DNA of 64,000 nt. Origin: Treponema sp. Lineage in GTDB: Bacteria; Spirochaetota; Spirochaetia; Treponematales; Treponemataceae. The notes beneath the pieces were generated by a model, which did no database searches, was not told the DNA's origin, and saw only the letters and a list, made by a program, of their open reading frames with translations. Numbering within the stretch: the first letter of the stretch is position 1; each line of letters begins with the position of its first letter. The position numbers and the translations under genes were made by a program. The DNA lies in the NCBI GenBank assembly GCA_024402635.1, contig JAKSTJ010000009.1, forward strand, positions 1 to 64,000. Direction: 5' to 3'. This document shows positions 24,441 through 33,123 of this stretch, piece after piece.

Positions 24441-25040
24441 ATGGAAAAACAGGTAATTATTTCAATCGGTCGCCAGTATGGAAGTGCAGGACACGAAATT
24501 GGAAGACTTCTTGCTGAAAAACTGGATGTTGAATTATTGGATAGAAATCTTTTTGATGAAATTGGGAAAATCAAGAATATTGATACTAATGATCTTCAGA
24601 AATATGACGAAGTTCCAAGAAAAAAACTTTTTAGTAGAACTGTAAGAGGTTATTCTAATTCTCCAGAAGAAAATGTTGCTGAACTTCAGTTTGCTTTGTT
24701 AAAATCTAAAGCTTATGACGGTGATTCATTTGTTGTAGTTGGTCGTTGTTCAGATGAACTGTTCCAGGGAATGCCAGGTTTTATTTCTTTCTTTATTCTT
24801 GGTGATGAAGAAGAAAAAATTAAAAGAATTATGGATGTTCGTGGAATGGATTCAAAAAAAGCAAAACAAGCCATTGAACGTCATGATAAAAAACGAAAAC
24901 AATATCATGATTATTTCTGTAAAAAGTCAAAATGGGGTGATGCAAAATCTTATGATCTTTGTGTAAACTCAAGCCGGCTTGGAATAGAAGGAACTGTAAA
25001 TCTTTTATATGATTATGTAATGGAAATGCAAAAAAAATAA
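24441..25040 (+). CDS. Cytidylate kinase-like protein
   Basis: A protein of 199 residues of the cytidylate-kinase-like P-loop family. The N-terminus ISIGRQYGSAGHEIGRLLA carries the family's modified P-loop, and VVVGRCSDEL is the second conserved block. Members are often coupled to transporters or unknown metabolism and have no firm general substrate, so nucleotide-monophosphate kinase activity is possible but not assured. GAGGAATT before the ATG and the 7-nt gap show it is co-transcribed with the permease. A hairpin terminator follows. Confidence 0.8.
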   Translation: MEKQVIISIGRQYGSAGHEIGRLLAEKLDVELLDRNLFDEIGKIKNIDTNDLQKYDEVPRKKLFSRTVRGYSNSPEENVAELQFALLKSKAYDGDSFVVVGRCSDELFQGMPGFISFFILGDEEEKIKRIMDVRGMDSKKAKQAIERHDKKRKQYHDYFCKKSKWGDAKSYDLCVNSSRLGIEGTVNLLYDYVMEMQKK

Positions 25041-25052
25041 TTTGCAAACAAA

Positions 25053-25099
25053 AGGATGTCTGGAAAGTAAATTTGTACTGAAAGGGCATCCTCTTTTAT
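25053..25099 (+). terminator. Intrinsic terminator of the permease-kinase operon
   Basis: AGGATG (25053-25058) pairs with CATCCT (25087-25092), enclosing an inner AGTA/TACT stem, then CTTTTATTT. The rest of the 25041-25342 gap holds a shared leader motif and the locus A promoter. Confidence 0.6.
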
Positions 25100-25145
25100 T
25101 TAACGAGCAAATTTTTTAAGTGAAGGTTTCATTTAGGTGAATAGT

Positions 25146-25188
25146 TAAAAAAACTTGCGGGAAGGAAGAAAGCATACCACCTGCATGA
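25146..25188 (+). promoter_or_regulatory. Shared leader motif, copy B
   Basis: TAAAAAAACTTGCGGGAAGG, then a spacer and TACCACCTGCATGA. It matches 19684-19724. Its first half (ATAGTTAAAAAAA-CTTGCG) also resembles 16204-16222, just before the hairpin cluster. Confidence 0.4.
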
Positions 25189-25289
25189 CTCTAATGGCGG
25201 AATGATAGTTTCCATACTGATAAAAGAAGAAACATAAATAATTTTTACTTAAAAATACTATAAAAAAAACTATTTATTTATTAAAATAT

Positions 25290-25325
25290 TTGTATTAAAA
25301 TTAAGTTAATGATAGTATTACTATC
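25290..25325 (+). promoter_or_regulatory. Promoter of locus A with overlapping palindromic operator
   Basis: TTGTAT (25290-25295), a 17-nt spacer and TAGTAT (25313-25318) make a good sigma-70-type promoter. A perfect palindrome GATAGTA-T-TACTATC (25311-25325) covers the -10 box and the expected start. It is well placed for a repressor. Confidence 0.6.
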
Positions 25326-25342
25326 ACAGTAATTAAATAAAT

Positions 25343-26521
25343 ATGAATCATAAACTTACAAGACTCTGTATTTTAATTTTTTCTCTTTTGCTGATTTGTA
25401 ATTCAGTTTATTCAGAAGATTACACGATCAAACAAACTTATAAAGGTTCGGTTTTTTATCAGAAACTGGAATGGGAAAGTTCTGGTGTTGTAAAAGAATA
25501 TAAGGTTATTGTTCAGCAAAAAAAATCCGGAGAATATAAAACAGTAAAAGAATTAACAACTAAAAATACTTACTGCGAAGTTTCTCTTGATGCAGGCGAT
25601 TACAGATATAAAGTTCAATTTTATAATGTGTTGGGTCAAATGGCTTTTCAGACTTCCTGGAGAACTTTTGAAGTAAAAGCCGCATTTAAACCAGAAATAA
25701 AATTGCTTTCACCATCCTTTATAGATTTATCAAAAGTAAGTTTTAATGGAACTTTTTTAGTAAAACTGACCAACGTTGATGATAAATCCAGAATTTACAT
25801 AGTGCCTCTTAGCTCAAAAAATCAAACAGAAATTGCTGTAAAGAAAACTTCAACTGAAAAAGATGGTGTAAGACTTTCTTTTCCTGCAGAAAAAATTAAA
25901 CCTGGAAAATATAAAATTTATGTAAAAAATGCCGGTGGATTAACTGCTTCTACAGGAACAATCAGAATTGTAGAAAAACAGGATGTGTTTTGGGAAATTG
26001 GCGGTGGCTGGAATCCTGAATTTATTGTTTATGATGATAATTTTAAAACTTATCTTGGAACTTCAACTCTTCTTCAGAACATTTATGCTCAAGGATCAGT
26101 TTTTTATGATTTACCTGCCAACGGAATGATTGGATTTCAGATGGCCTTAAAGGATTCAATAATTAATCATAAAACAACATATTTCACTCATTCTGGAAAT
26201 TTACTTTCTATGACTTTTGATGGCGTTTATACTTTGCCAGTTGCAGATTTTTCTTTTGTTTCCTTAAATCTTGATGTATTTGCAGGTTTTGGTTTCAGCT
26301 GGCTTGGAAATATGTCTTATAAATATGCGGATGAAATTAAAACTACTCCTGTAAATTCGGCAATTCCTGTAATAAATGGTGGAGCCTGTGTAAAAGGAAT
26401 TTTTAATGAAAAATATTATGCACAATTGGGAATGGAATTTCTGGATGGATTAAAAATTACAGATTCCGATTATTCTTCAGGTTCAATAAATCTTTTTGTT
26501 GGAGGAGGCGTCAGATTCTAA
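25343..26521 (+). CDS. Locus A secreted Fn3/IPT-like protein with a barrel-like C-terminus
   Basis: A 392-residue exported protein. A signal peptide (LCILIFSLLLICNSVYS) is followed by an Fn3-like domain with LEWESSGVVKEYKV and LDAGDYRYKVQFYNVLG. An IPT-like region with LLSPSFIDLSKVSFNGTFLV comes next. From about residue 215 there are alternating aromatic strands ending GGGVRF, typical of an outer-membrane beta-barrel. It is a paralogue of the locus B protein at 43165-44370, with the same domain order and matching YRYK(V/I) and LSPS motifs. It starts locus A and its stop overlaps the next ATG by one base. Outer-membrane location is inferred from the terminal Phe and strand pattern; the ligand is unknown. 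Confidence 0.65.
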   Translation: MNHKLTRLCILIFSLLLICNSVYSEDYTIKQTYKGSVFYQKLEWESSGVVKEYKVIVQQKKSGEYKTVKELTTKNTYCEVSLDAGDYRYKVQFYNVLGQMAFQTSWRTFEVKAAFKPEIKLLSPSFIDLSKVSFNGTFLVKLTNVDDKSRIYIVPLSSKNQTEIAVKKTSTEKDGVRLSFPAEKIKPGKYKIYVKNAGGLTASTGTIRIVEKQDVFWEIGGGWNPEFIVYDDNFKTYLGTSTLLQNIYAQGSVFYDLPANGMIGFQMALKDSIINHKTTYFTHSGNLLSMTFDGVYTLPVADFSFVSLNLDVFAGFGFSWLGNMSYKYADEIKTTPVNSAIPVINGGACVKGIFNEKYYAQLGMEFLDGLKITDSDYSSGSINLFVGGGVRF

Positions 26522-27015
26522 TGAAAGCTAAAGTATCAGTTTTTATAGCATTGTTTTCTATTTTGCTCCTTTTTTCTTGTGGAAATCCAATTGGGTATGA
26601 TTATAGTAAAGTTTCAGTTAATCTTGATTACATAAGAGCATATAAAAGCAATGGGGAACAGCCTTCAATCACAAAAGATGTTTTTAATCCAAATAAATGC
26701 AGTTTTAGCAGTACTTTTTCAGACAAATGTACCATTGTTGTTCCAATTACTAACTGGGACAATTTGCCTTTAGATTGTAATATCTACCTTGTTGCAAACG
26801 GCTCAAGCGGTGAAGTAAAACTTTCTATGAACAATGAAAATAAAATGTGTTCTGTAAGTTTTACTCCGACTGAAGCTAAAATTACTGTAGATTTTAATAA
26901 TAAAATTACAAACAATTCTTTTCTTACAATATATCCTTTTCATTTGCAGATAAAAGATATTTTTGGAAATGAAATTCAGAATATAGAAATTGATATTACA
27001 AAATTAGGCAATTAA
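26521..27015 (+). CDS. Locus A lipoprotein, unknown function
   Basis: A 164-residue lipoprotein. The signal peptide ends LLLFSCGNP, a spirochaetal-type lipobox, so Cys20 is likely acylated. The mature part has beta-rich segments (CTIVVPITNWD, AKITVDFNNKI) and resembles one Ig-like or Fn3-like domain, but no family was recognised. Its ATG overlaps the stop of the barrel-like gene by one base and the cyclase ATG follows 4 nt after its stop, so it is inside the locus A operon. It occupies the place that large beta-helix lipoproteins take in locus B. Confidence 0.7.
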   Translation: MKAKVSVFIALFSILLLFSCGNPIGYDYSKVSVNLDYIRAYKSNGEQPSITKDVFNPNKCSFSSTFSDKCTIVVPITNWDNLPLDCNIYLVANGSSGEVKLSMNNENKMCSVSFTPTEAKITVDFNNKITNNSFLTIYPFHLQIKDIFGNEIQNIEIDITKLGN

Positions 27016-27018
27016 AAA

Positions 27019-29193
27019 ATGAAACTGAACTTAAAAGAAAAACTGAATTCTGTAAAAAAAATTAATTTTAAGAATTTTTTCAAATCGAAAGAAAAAGGTG
27101 ACTTTAGTTTTAAAAAATTCTTTTCATCTTCAATTGGTTTAAAACTGGCCCTTATTATGGCCCTGGCCGTTTTTCTTTCTTTTGTTTCAGTAATTTCATT
27201 ATTTAATTATTTTATTCGTCAAAGTGAAGGAATTAATGCTGAACAGAATAATCAGACATTAAATATTCGTGCAGCCGTTGCCATTGAAAATGAATTAACC
27301 GGAATCTGCTCAAATTCATTTCAGCTTTTAGATATGATGGCAGTAATCAGTCAGGAAAATCAACTGGATTTGTTGAATAAAACCCAGGATTTATTTTTTC
27401 AGAGAAACTCAAATATTGCCTGTATTCTTCTTTCAAATGAAAAATCAATCAGCTTAAAAATTCTGAACAATACTTATTTTAAAGAAAATAATCTGGATAA
27501 GAAAATTTGTGATGAATATATTCAGGCCAATCAGGAAGATGTAAAACTGGCATTACAGGGACAGTCCCTTGCTTTAAATTCTTCCGTTGAATTTGGAAAA
27601 CCTTCAATTGCATTAATGCTTCCATGGGGAGAAAAAACCGGACAGATTTGTATAATTGTTTTTGCAACCGACTCAATTTCTGAAAATATTTCTTTAGGTG
27701 TAAAATCAATTAACAATACTTATGTTGTAAATAAAAAAGGCGATTATTTAATTCATTCTGATACAGAAAAAATTAAATCTAAAGAAAATGCAAAAGATTA
27801 TCCTTTGGTAAAAAAAATGCTTGAATCAGAAGATTTAAATTCTCAGATTGAGTTTAAAGATTCCAATAAAATTAAATATTTTGGTGCATTTAAAAAAATT
27901 GATTTATTTGGAGTAGGAGTTTTAACTCAGGCAGAAAGTTCTCTTGTATATGAAGCAATTAATCAGACAACTAAAAATAATATTTTTCTTGCTTTAGTAA
28001 TTCTTGGTTTAACAATTATTGCTGTTCTTCTATATACTCACCTTGGTTTGTCAAAACCATTGAAAATCTTAAAAGGTGGAGTAAGCGAAATAAATAAAGG
28101 TAATTTTAATAATGAATATCTGGAATATCTTAAAACAAAAAGAATTGATGAAATTGGAGTTTTAAATTCTGCAGTTCTTGATGAAAGAGATTTTCTTAAT
28201 ACTTTTGCCCGTTTTACAAATCAGAATGTTGCTACTGCTATTGCTACTAAATCTATAGATTTTGAACCTCATTTAAAAGATGTTTCAATTTTTTTCAGCG
28301 ATATTAGAGGTTTTACTTCAATTTCTGACGGTTTTAAAAATAAATATGGAACTGATTCTGCAAAACAAATCATTGGTTTCTTAAATGATTATATGAAGCG
28401 AATGGTTCAATGTGTTGAATTAACTCACGGAAATATTGATAAATACGAAGGCGACGCAATTATGGCAGTCTGGGGTCTTTTAAGAAATGATGATCTTTCT
28501 TTTGAAGAATTGCCAGATGGAGCAGAACGAAAAGAAAAAGAACTTGAACATCTGAAAAATTGTCAGGAAGACGCAGTTAATTGTATTACCGGTTCAATTG
28601 CAATGAGATATGCATTGATGGAATATAATAAAAATGCGGCTTCTCTTTCAACTTCCGAAGATTCTTATAAACCAATAATTAAAATCGGCTGTGGTATAAA
28701 TTCTGGTCGTGCAAATGTTGGATTGATGGGTTCAGAATATAAGATGGAATATACTTCCATTGGTGACGCAGTAAATCTTGCCAGCAGAACTGAAGCAGCA
28801 AATAAACCTGCAGGAACAGATATTCTTATTACAGAAGATACCTACAATCTTATAAAGGCCGATTATATTAGGTGTCAGGAAAATAATTTTACAATTCCTG
28901 CAAAAAATAAGGCAAAAGAAATTGTTGTTGAACAGATTCCAGTTAGTTTTAGTGTAAAAGGAAAAGGTGAACAGCATTTTTATGGTGTTGTAAATATGCC
29001 TTCTTTTGATATTGGAGCTTTCTTTAAAATTCACGATAAAAACTTTAAGGTTGATAAAGATTGTGCTTTAGCTTGCGGAAAAAATGGTCCAAAATCTCTG
29101 GCAGAAGTAAGAAGTCTTTTAGGAATTCCAGTTCCTGATTTTAGTAAAATAAATTTGAATGAGGCAGAAGATAAAATTGAAGCCAAAAATTAA
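27019..29193 (+). CDS. Locus A membrane adenylate cyclase (class III)
   Basis: A protein of 724 residues. A membrane helix lies at about 42-66, then an extracytoplasmic Cache-like sensor of about 250 residues and a second helix at about 318-342. A HAMP linker (SKPLKILKGGVSEINKGNF) leads to a class III cyclase domain at about 410-620. Catalytic residues are present: metal-binding Asp in FFSDIRGFT and in KYEGDAIM, Lys in YKMEYTSIGD for adenine, and NLASRTE for transition-state contacts. So it should make cAMP. A conserved tail with KSLAEVRSLLGIPVPDFS is shared with the locus B cyclase. Its last 35 nt overlap the FecR gene in another frame. Receptor-like control by an envelope signal is inferred. 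Confidence 0.9.
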   Translation: MKLNLKEKLNSVKKINFKNFFKSKEKGDFSFKKFFSSSIGLKLALIMALAVFLSFVSVISLFNYFIRQSEGINAEQNNQTLNIRAAVAIENELTGICSNSFQLLDMMAVISQENQLDLLNKTQDLFFQRNSNIACILLSNEKSISLKILNNTYFKENNLDKKICDEYIQANQEDVKLALQGQSLALNSSVEFGKPSIALMLPWGEKTGQICIIVFATDSISENISLGVKSINNTYVVNKKGDYLIHSDTEKIKSKENAKDYPLVKKMLESEDLNSQIEFKDSNKIKYFGAFKKIDLFGVGVLTQAESSLVYEAINQTTKNNIFLALVILGLTIIAVLLYTHLGLSKPLKILKGGVSEINKGNFNNEYLEYLKTKRIDEIGVLNSAVLDERDFLNTFARFTNQNVATAIATKSIDFEPHLKDVSIFFSDIRGFTSISDGFKNKYGTDSAKQIIGFLNDYMKRMVQCVELTHGNIDKYEGDAIMAVWGLLRNDDLSFEELPDGAERKEKELEHLKNCQEDAVNCITGSIAMRYALMEYNKNAASLSTSEDSYKPIIKIGCGINSGRANVGLMGSEYKMEYTSIGDAVNLASRTEAANKPAGTDILITEDTYNLIKADYIRCQENNFTIPAKNKAKEIVVEQIPVSFSVKGKGEQHFYGVVNMPSFDIGAFFKIHDKNFKVDKDCALACGKNGPKSLAEVRSLLGIPVPDFSKINLNEAEDKIEAKN

Positions 29194-30532
29194 GATTTTC
29201 TCAAAAGCAGATCTTCTCTTTTTCTATATAACCATTCTTTTTGGAAGCTTTCTGGTTATTTTTGGACTTTTCATGTTTTTTAAAGGTTTTAATGTTTCTT
29301 TAACAAAGAATGATGAAGAACCAATTGCCAGAATTTCCGATAAAATCAGAACTTCCCGCCGATGTTTTGAAGACCGTACAGTTTGGGACAGACTTCAAAA
29401 AGATTCATTAATTTATAACGGTGACACAATCCGTACAGATGATGACAGTCAGGCAACTTTAATTTTTGATGAAGAAAAATTCGGCCAGGGACTAGTTTTA
29501 ACTTTAGACAGCAACACAATGACGCAAATAAAAATGGATAAGACAAAAGAACTTCAGATTATGTTTACTGAAGGAGATATTCTTATTAATTCAGAAAATA
29601 ATTTAAAACCTGCAACTGTTGTTTATAATAACACCAGTATTTCTATGACTGGAAAAGCAAAAATTTCTACATATGATGCAGATCCTGTTGAATTTGAAAA
29701 TCTGGGAAAAAATCAGAAAGTTGAAAAAAAACTGGAACTTCAGGTTCTGGATGGAAATGCTAAAATAAAGGCAGCTGGAAATGAGGAAATAAATGTTCAG
29801 AATGGAGAAGCTGTTACAGTAAAATCAAAAACCGGTAGAAGAGCATCTGATAATAAAACAGAAATTTCTGCTCCGGAAAAGATTCAGGAAGGCAGTCCTG
29901 CAATTAAGAATAAACAGAAAATTAAGGAACAGACAAATTCAGAAAAACTTTCTCCAATTGCAACAAATGTTTCTTTTTATCAGGACCAGGATATTAGTCA
30001 GACAATTGAACAGGGAAAAGTTGTTCGTACTAAAAAAGAGCCGGTTGTAGAAAAACAGAATCAGCCACAGAAAAAAGAAAAAGAAACAGTTCAGTCAAAG
30101 CAAAAAGAAAAAACTACAGAAAAAACAAAAAAATCTGAAGAAAAGAAAACGGCAGCTTTAAAATCAACTTCATTAAAACAACCGATAAAAAATAAAGTTT
30201 TTAATGATAGTTATTTTGAAAAAAATTCTTCAATAGATTTCAACTGGTTCAACATAAAAGAAGCAACAAATTATAAATTTACAATCAAGAATCCAAAAGG
30301 AAAAATTGTATTTCAGCAGACCTTAGGAAAAGAAGCATCTTTTAAATTCACTGATTTTTCAATATTAAGCGAAGGAACTTTTACCTGGTCAGTTCAGCCA
30401 TTACAGATGGATAAAAAAGGTGATGTAATTGCCAGTGGTTCTCCAGAAAGTTCAACATTTATAGTTAAATTAGGAACAATTTCCGGTGACACAACCGAAA
30501 CCGGCGAATTATACGGTCATAAGAAAAAATAG
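29159..30532 (+). CDS. Locus A FecR-domain protein with Fn3-like tail
   Basis: A 457-residue protein. One N-terminal membrane helix (FFYITILFGSFLVIFGLFMFF) anchors a periplasmic FecR-like domain at about 55-220, with NDEEPIARI, WDRLQKDSLIYNGDTIRT and GEAVTVKSKTG. A Lys/Gln/Glu-rich linker (about 225-335) leads to one Fn3-like domain with FNWFNIKEATNYKF and GTFTWSVQP. FecR proteins normally relay surface signals to sigma factors. Here the partner is a cyclase whose gene overlaps this one by 35 nt. It is a paralogue of the locus B protein at 40635. A periplasmic partner or regulator of the cyclase is likely; direct contact is inferred. Confidence 0.8.
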   Translation: MRQKIKLKPKIKIFSKADLLFFYITILFGSFLVIFGLFMFFKGFNVSLTKNDEEPIARISDKIRTSRRCFEDRTVWDRLQKDSLIYNGDTIRTDDDSQATLIFDEEKFGQGLVLTLDSNTMTQIKMDKTKELQIMFTEGDILINSENNLKPATVVYNNTSISMTGKAKISTYDADPVEFENLGKNQKVEKKLELQVLDGNAKIKAAGNEEINVQNGEAVTVKSKTGRRASDNKTEISAPEKIQEGSPAIKNKQKIKEQTNSEKLSPIATNVSFYQDQDISQTIEQGKVVRTKKEPVVEKQNQPQKKEKETVQSKQKEKTTEKTKKSEEKKTAALKSTSLKQPIKNKVFNDSYFEKNSSIDFNWFNIKEATNYKFTIKNPKGKIVFQQTLGKEASFKFTDFSILSEGTFTWSVQPLQMDKKGDVIASGSPESSTFIVKLGTISGDTTETGELYGHKKK

Positions 30533-30551
30533 AGTTTAGGAAAAAACTGAT

Positions 30552-31256
30552 TTATTTCTGACGGCTTTTCCATTCTGCAACAGCCTGCTGCATCTGGTCT
30601 TTTGTAATTGTTCTACCGCAGCATTTTGCTTCATCACAATAGCCGATTGCTTCGCATTTTGGTACAAGAAGATTGTCGCAAATCCATTCCCATTCTGGAC
30701 TTAATTCTTTAAGTTTTGATTTTAACTCATTTGAAAGCTGACGAATTTCCTTGTAAGCGCGAGAACATAATCGCATATTCATAAAATGCATTAAAGCTCT
30801 AAGGTTTATTTTCCAGACAATTTTAGATTCCATTCCAAGAGGAAGAATATTTGCAGCATCTTCTTTTGGATATCCTAATTCTTCAAGTTTCTGGTAAGTA
30901 TTCATAATATTTTCCAGACCTTCTTTATAAACCTGAGCAGCTTCATCTTTAAAAGGATAGTAGAATTCTTCTTCAACGTTCATATTTTTTGCGTCTACGT
31001 AACGAGTTGAACTTTGAAGACGAGTTGTTCCAATAATATGTGTATATAATTCCCGAATACAACGGGCAGAATAGCCATCAACTATACAATATACTTCAGG
31101 ATATTCAGCAGTTCTTGTGTGACCGCTTAAAATACATGATTTTGCTCTTTTAATATTTTTTTCCTTATCATCAACAGGACTATTCCAGCAGACTCCGGCA
31201 CAATATCCGATTAAATTTAAAGGTTCTTTATTTGTCTGTGGTAAAATTGTAATCAT
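30552..31256 (-). CDS. thyX: Divergent ThyX-like (FAD-dependent thymidylate synthase family) protein
   Basis: A 234-residue protein of the ThyX fold family. ThyX makes dTMP from dUMP using flavin and methylene-tetrahydrofolate. Family features include SGHTRTAEYPEVYCIVDG, RELYTHIIGTTRLQSSTRY and INLRALMHFMNMR. The canonical RHRxxSxxxxSxR signature is changed to THI-x7-SSTR, so the usual flavin/dUMP-binding Arg-His-Arg is missing. Similar variants are recalled in Firmicutes. The start at 31256 is chosen because GGAG sits 7 nt upstream; ATG 31268 is possible. A 5-formyl-THF cyclo-ligase gene lies 2 kb away. Activity as a thymidylate synthase is not assured. Confidence 0.7.
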   Translation of the reverse strand: MITILPQTNKEPLNLIGYCAGVCWNSPVDDKEKNIKRAKSCILSGHTRTAEYPEVYCIVDGYSARCIRELYTHIIGTTRLQSSTRYVDAKNMNVEEEFYYPFKDEAAQVYKEGLENIMNTYQKLEELGYPKEDAANILPLGMESKIVWKINLRALMHFMNMRLCSRAYKEIRQLSNELKSKLKELSPEWEWICDNLLVPKCEAIGYCDEAKCCGRTITKDQMQQAVAEWKSRQK

Positions 31257-31363
31257 GATTTTCTCCATCCATAATTTAGTAACTTTTTCAATTTTATAGA
31301 ATTTTATAAATAAAATAAACAGTCAGGCATATATTTGCAATGGTTAATAATAAGGATTTAGGA

Positions 31364-31369
31364 TATAAT
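31364..31369 (+). promoter_or_regulatory. -10 box, leaderless
   Basis: A perfect TATAAT ends 6 nt before the ATG at 31376, so the predicted transcription start coincides with the start codon. Confidence 0.5.
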
Positions 31370-31375
31370 AGAAAT

Positions 31376-32575
31376 ATGTTCTCTAAAAATAAAATCTTAT
31401 CACTTGTTTTTTTATTGATTTTTCTTGCTGCAGGAATATCTTGTACTTCGGTTCCTGAAGAAGAAAAGCAGAATGAACAGAATGAACTTACTGCAAGTGA
31501 TAGTAAAATTGAACAGCAACTTAAAAAAATGACATTAAGGGAAAAAGTGGGGCAGCTTTTTATTATTCGTCCTGAGTCACTGGATCCTTCTTATTCTTTA
31601 GACAGAGTACATTTTTCTTCAAAAAACGGCTCTACAAAAATAAACGAAAAAATGAAACTTTCTTATGAAGATTATCCTGCAGGCGGTGTAATTCTTTTTT
31701 CCAGAAATTTAATTGGTCCTAAGCAGGTAAAAGAATTTACTTCCGAAATTCATAATCTTTCAGAAATTCCTGTATTAGTTTGTATTGATGAAGAAGGTGG
31801 AACTGTTGCCCGATTAGCAAATAATTCTGCGTTTCATTTGCCAAAATTAAAAAATATGTATTATATTGGCAAAAATCAGGATTCAGAACAAGCTTATGAT
31901 GCTGGAAATATAATTGGTGAATATCTGGCAGAATATGGTTTTGATGTTGATTTTGCTCCAATTGCTGATGTAAACACAAATCCAAAAAATCCTGTAATTG
32001 GTCCAAGAGCTTTTAGTGCAGACCCGGAAGTTGCCGGTGAAATGGTTGTTAGTTTTTCCAAAGGTTTAACTGAAAATGGAGTAATTCCTTGTATGAAACA
32101 TTTTCCTGGTCATGGAGACACAAAAACCGATACCCATTCCGGTTATGCAGAAACTTTAAAAACCTGGAATCAACTTTTAAATTGCGAAATGATTCCTTTT
32201 GAAAAAGGGATTGAAGCTGATATTCCATTTATAATGACTGCTCATATTACAGTACCAAATGTAGAAAAAGAAAGAATTCCATCAACACTTTCTTCAATCA
32301 TTTTGACAGATAAATTAAGAAATGAACTTGGTTTTGAAGGAATTATTATTACCGATGCAATGGAAATGGGTGCAATTCAACATTCGTACGAACCAGATGA
32401 AGCGGTAATAATGGCAATTAATGCAGGTGTTGATATAATTTTAATTCCTTATGATTATAAAAAATGTTTTGATGCAGTAATGGATGCAGTTGAAGATGGA
32501 ACTTTATCCATAGAAAGAATTGATGAAAGTGTAAGAAGAATTCTGTCTGTAAAGAATAAATATAAAAATTTATAG
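31376..32575 (+). CDS. NagZ-like GH3 lipoprotein
   Basis: A 399-residue GH3 enzyme of the beta-N-acetylhexosaminidase (NagZ) subgroup. A signal segment ending GISCTS suggests lipidation and an envelope location, unlike the cytoplasmic NagZ of E. coli. Family motifs are MTLREKVGQLFI (about 46), VCIDEEGGTVARL (about 137), KHFPGHGDTKTDTHSG (about 240, the catalytic His loop) and EGIIITDAMEMGA (about 320, nucleophile Asp). It is of the short, single-domain type. It may cut GlcNAc-MurNAc fragments or chitin-like sugars. The ATG at 31376 is chosen because the signal peptide begins there and TATAAT lies just before it. Confidence 0.85.
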   Translation: MFSKNKILSLVFLLIFLAAGISCTSVPEEEKQNEQNELTASDSKIEQQLKKMTLREKVGQLFIIRPESLDPSYSLDRVHFSSKNGSTKINEKMKLSYEDYPAGGVILFSRNLIGPKQVKEFTSEIHNLSEIPVLVCIDEEGGTVARLANNSAFHLPKLKNMYYIGKNQDSEQAYDAGNIIGEYLAEYGFDVDFAPIADVNTNPKNPVIGPRAFSADPEVAGEMVVSFSKGLTENGVIPCMKHFPGHGDTKTDTHSGYAETLKTWNQLLNCEMIPFEKGIEADIPFIMTAHITVPNVEKERIPSTLSSIILTDKLRNELGFEGIIITDAMEMGAIQHSYEPDEAVIMAINAGVDIILIPYDYKKCFDAVMDAVEDGTLSIERIDESVRRILSVKNKYKNL

Positions 32576-32638
32576 ATGAATATGTAATTTGAATTTAAAC
32601 AGTTTATCTATTATAATTTTATAAGTTAGGAGTCGCTT

Positions 32639-33058
32639 ATGAAAAAATTATTTGCTGTTTTTGCAGTAATATTGTTTAGTGCGTGTTTATTTGCTTATGA
32701 TGGTACAGTTTATGGAGGAAAGGACGGAATCTATGTTCGTAGAGCATGGACAGTTGAAGCTTCCGATCCTGCTTTAGCCCGCGATTTATTAATTGATGCA
32801 TATAAAGGTCAAAGTGAATCAAAAATCACAAAATTTTATCTTATTACAAAAGACCTGGCAGATGCAGAAGATAATCAGCTTATTGACGACATAGAAGAGT
32901 TTATAGATGAAGAATATAATGTTGAACACAAAGCTGGATATTCACACATTGTAATTAGAAATGATAACGGAAATTATGTAGACGGATGGCTTGTTCTAAG
33001 TCATTATACAAATGCAGATGGTTTCCTTCATTATATATACTATTTCTGTATTGAATAG
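32639..33058 (+). CDS. Small secreted protein, unknown
   Basis: A 139-residue exported protein with signal peptide KKLFAVFAVILFSACLFA and likely cleavage before YDGTVYGG. The Cys in FSACLFA could be a lipobox, but its position makes an ordinary signal peptidase I site more likely. The mature part is acidic and mixed alpha/beta (ARDLLIDAYKG, DDIEEFIDEEYN, GYSHIVIRNDNGN). No family was recognised. AGGAG lies 6-8 nt upstream and a TATAAT about 26 nt upstream gives a normal leader. A strong terminator follows, so it is a single-gene unit. Confidence 0.75.
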   Translation: MKKLFAVFAVILFSACLFAYDGTVYGGKDGIYVRRAWTVEASDPALARDLLIDAYKGQSESKITKFYLITKDLADAEDNQLIDDIEEFIDEEYNVEHKAGYSHIVIRNDNGNYVDGWLVLSHYTNADGFLHYIYYFCIE

Positions 33059-33077
33059 AAACTAAATTCTTTTTGCA

Positions 33078-33115
33078 AGTCGGGAGTTTTGTTAATTTCC
33101 CGACTATATTTTTTT
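33078..33115 (+). terminator. Strong intrinsic terminator
   Basis: AGTCGGGA (33078-33085) pairs perfectly with TCCCGACT (33098-33105) across a 12-nt loop and is followed by ATATTTTTTTT. It ends the small secreted-protein gene. Confidence 0.9.
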
Positions 33116-33123
33116 AACCAATT

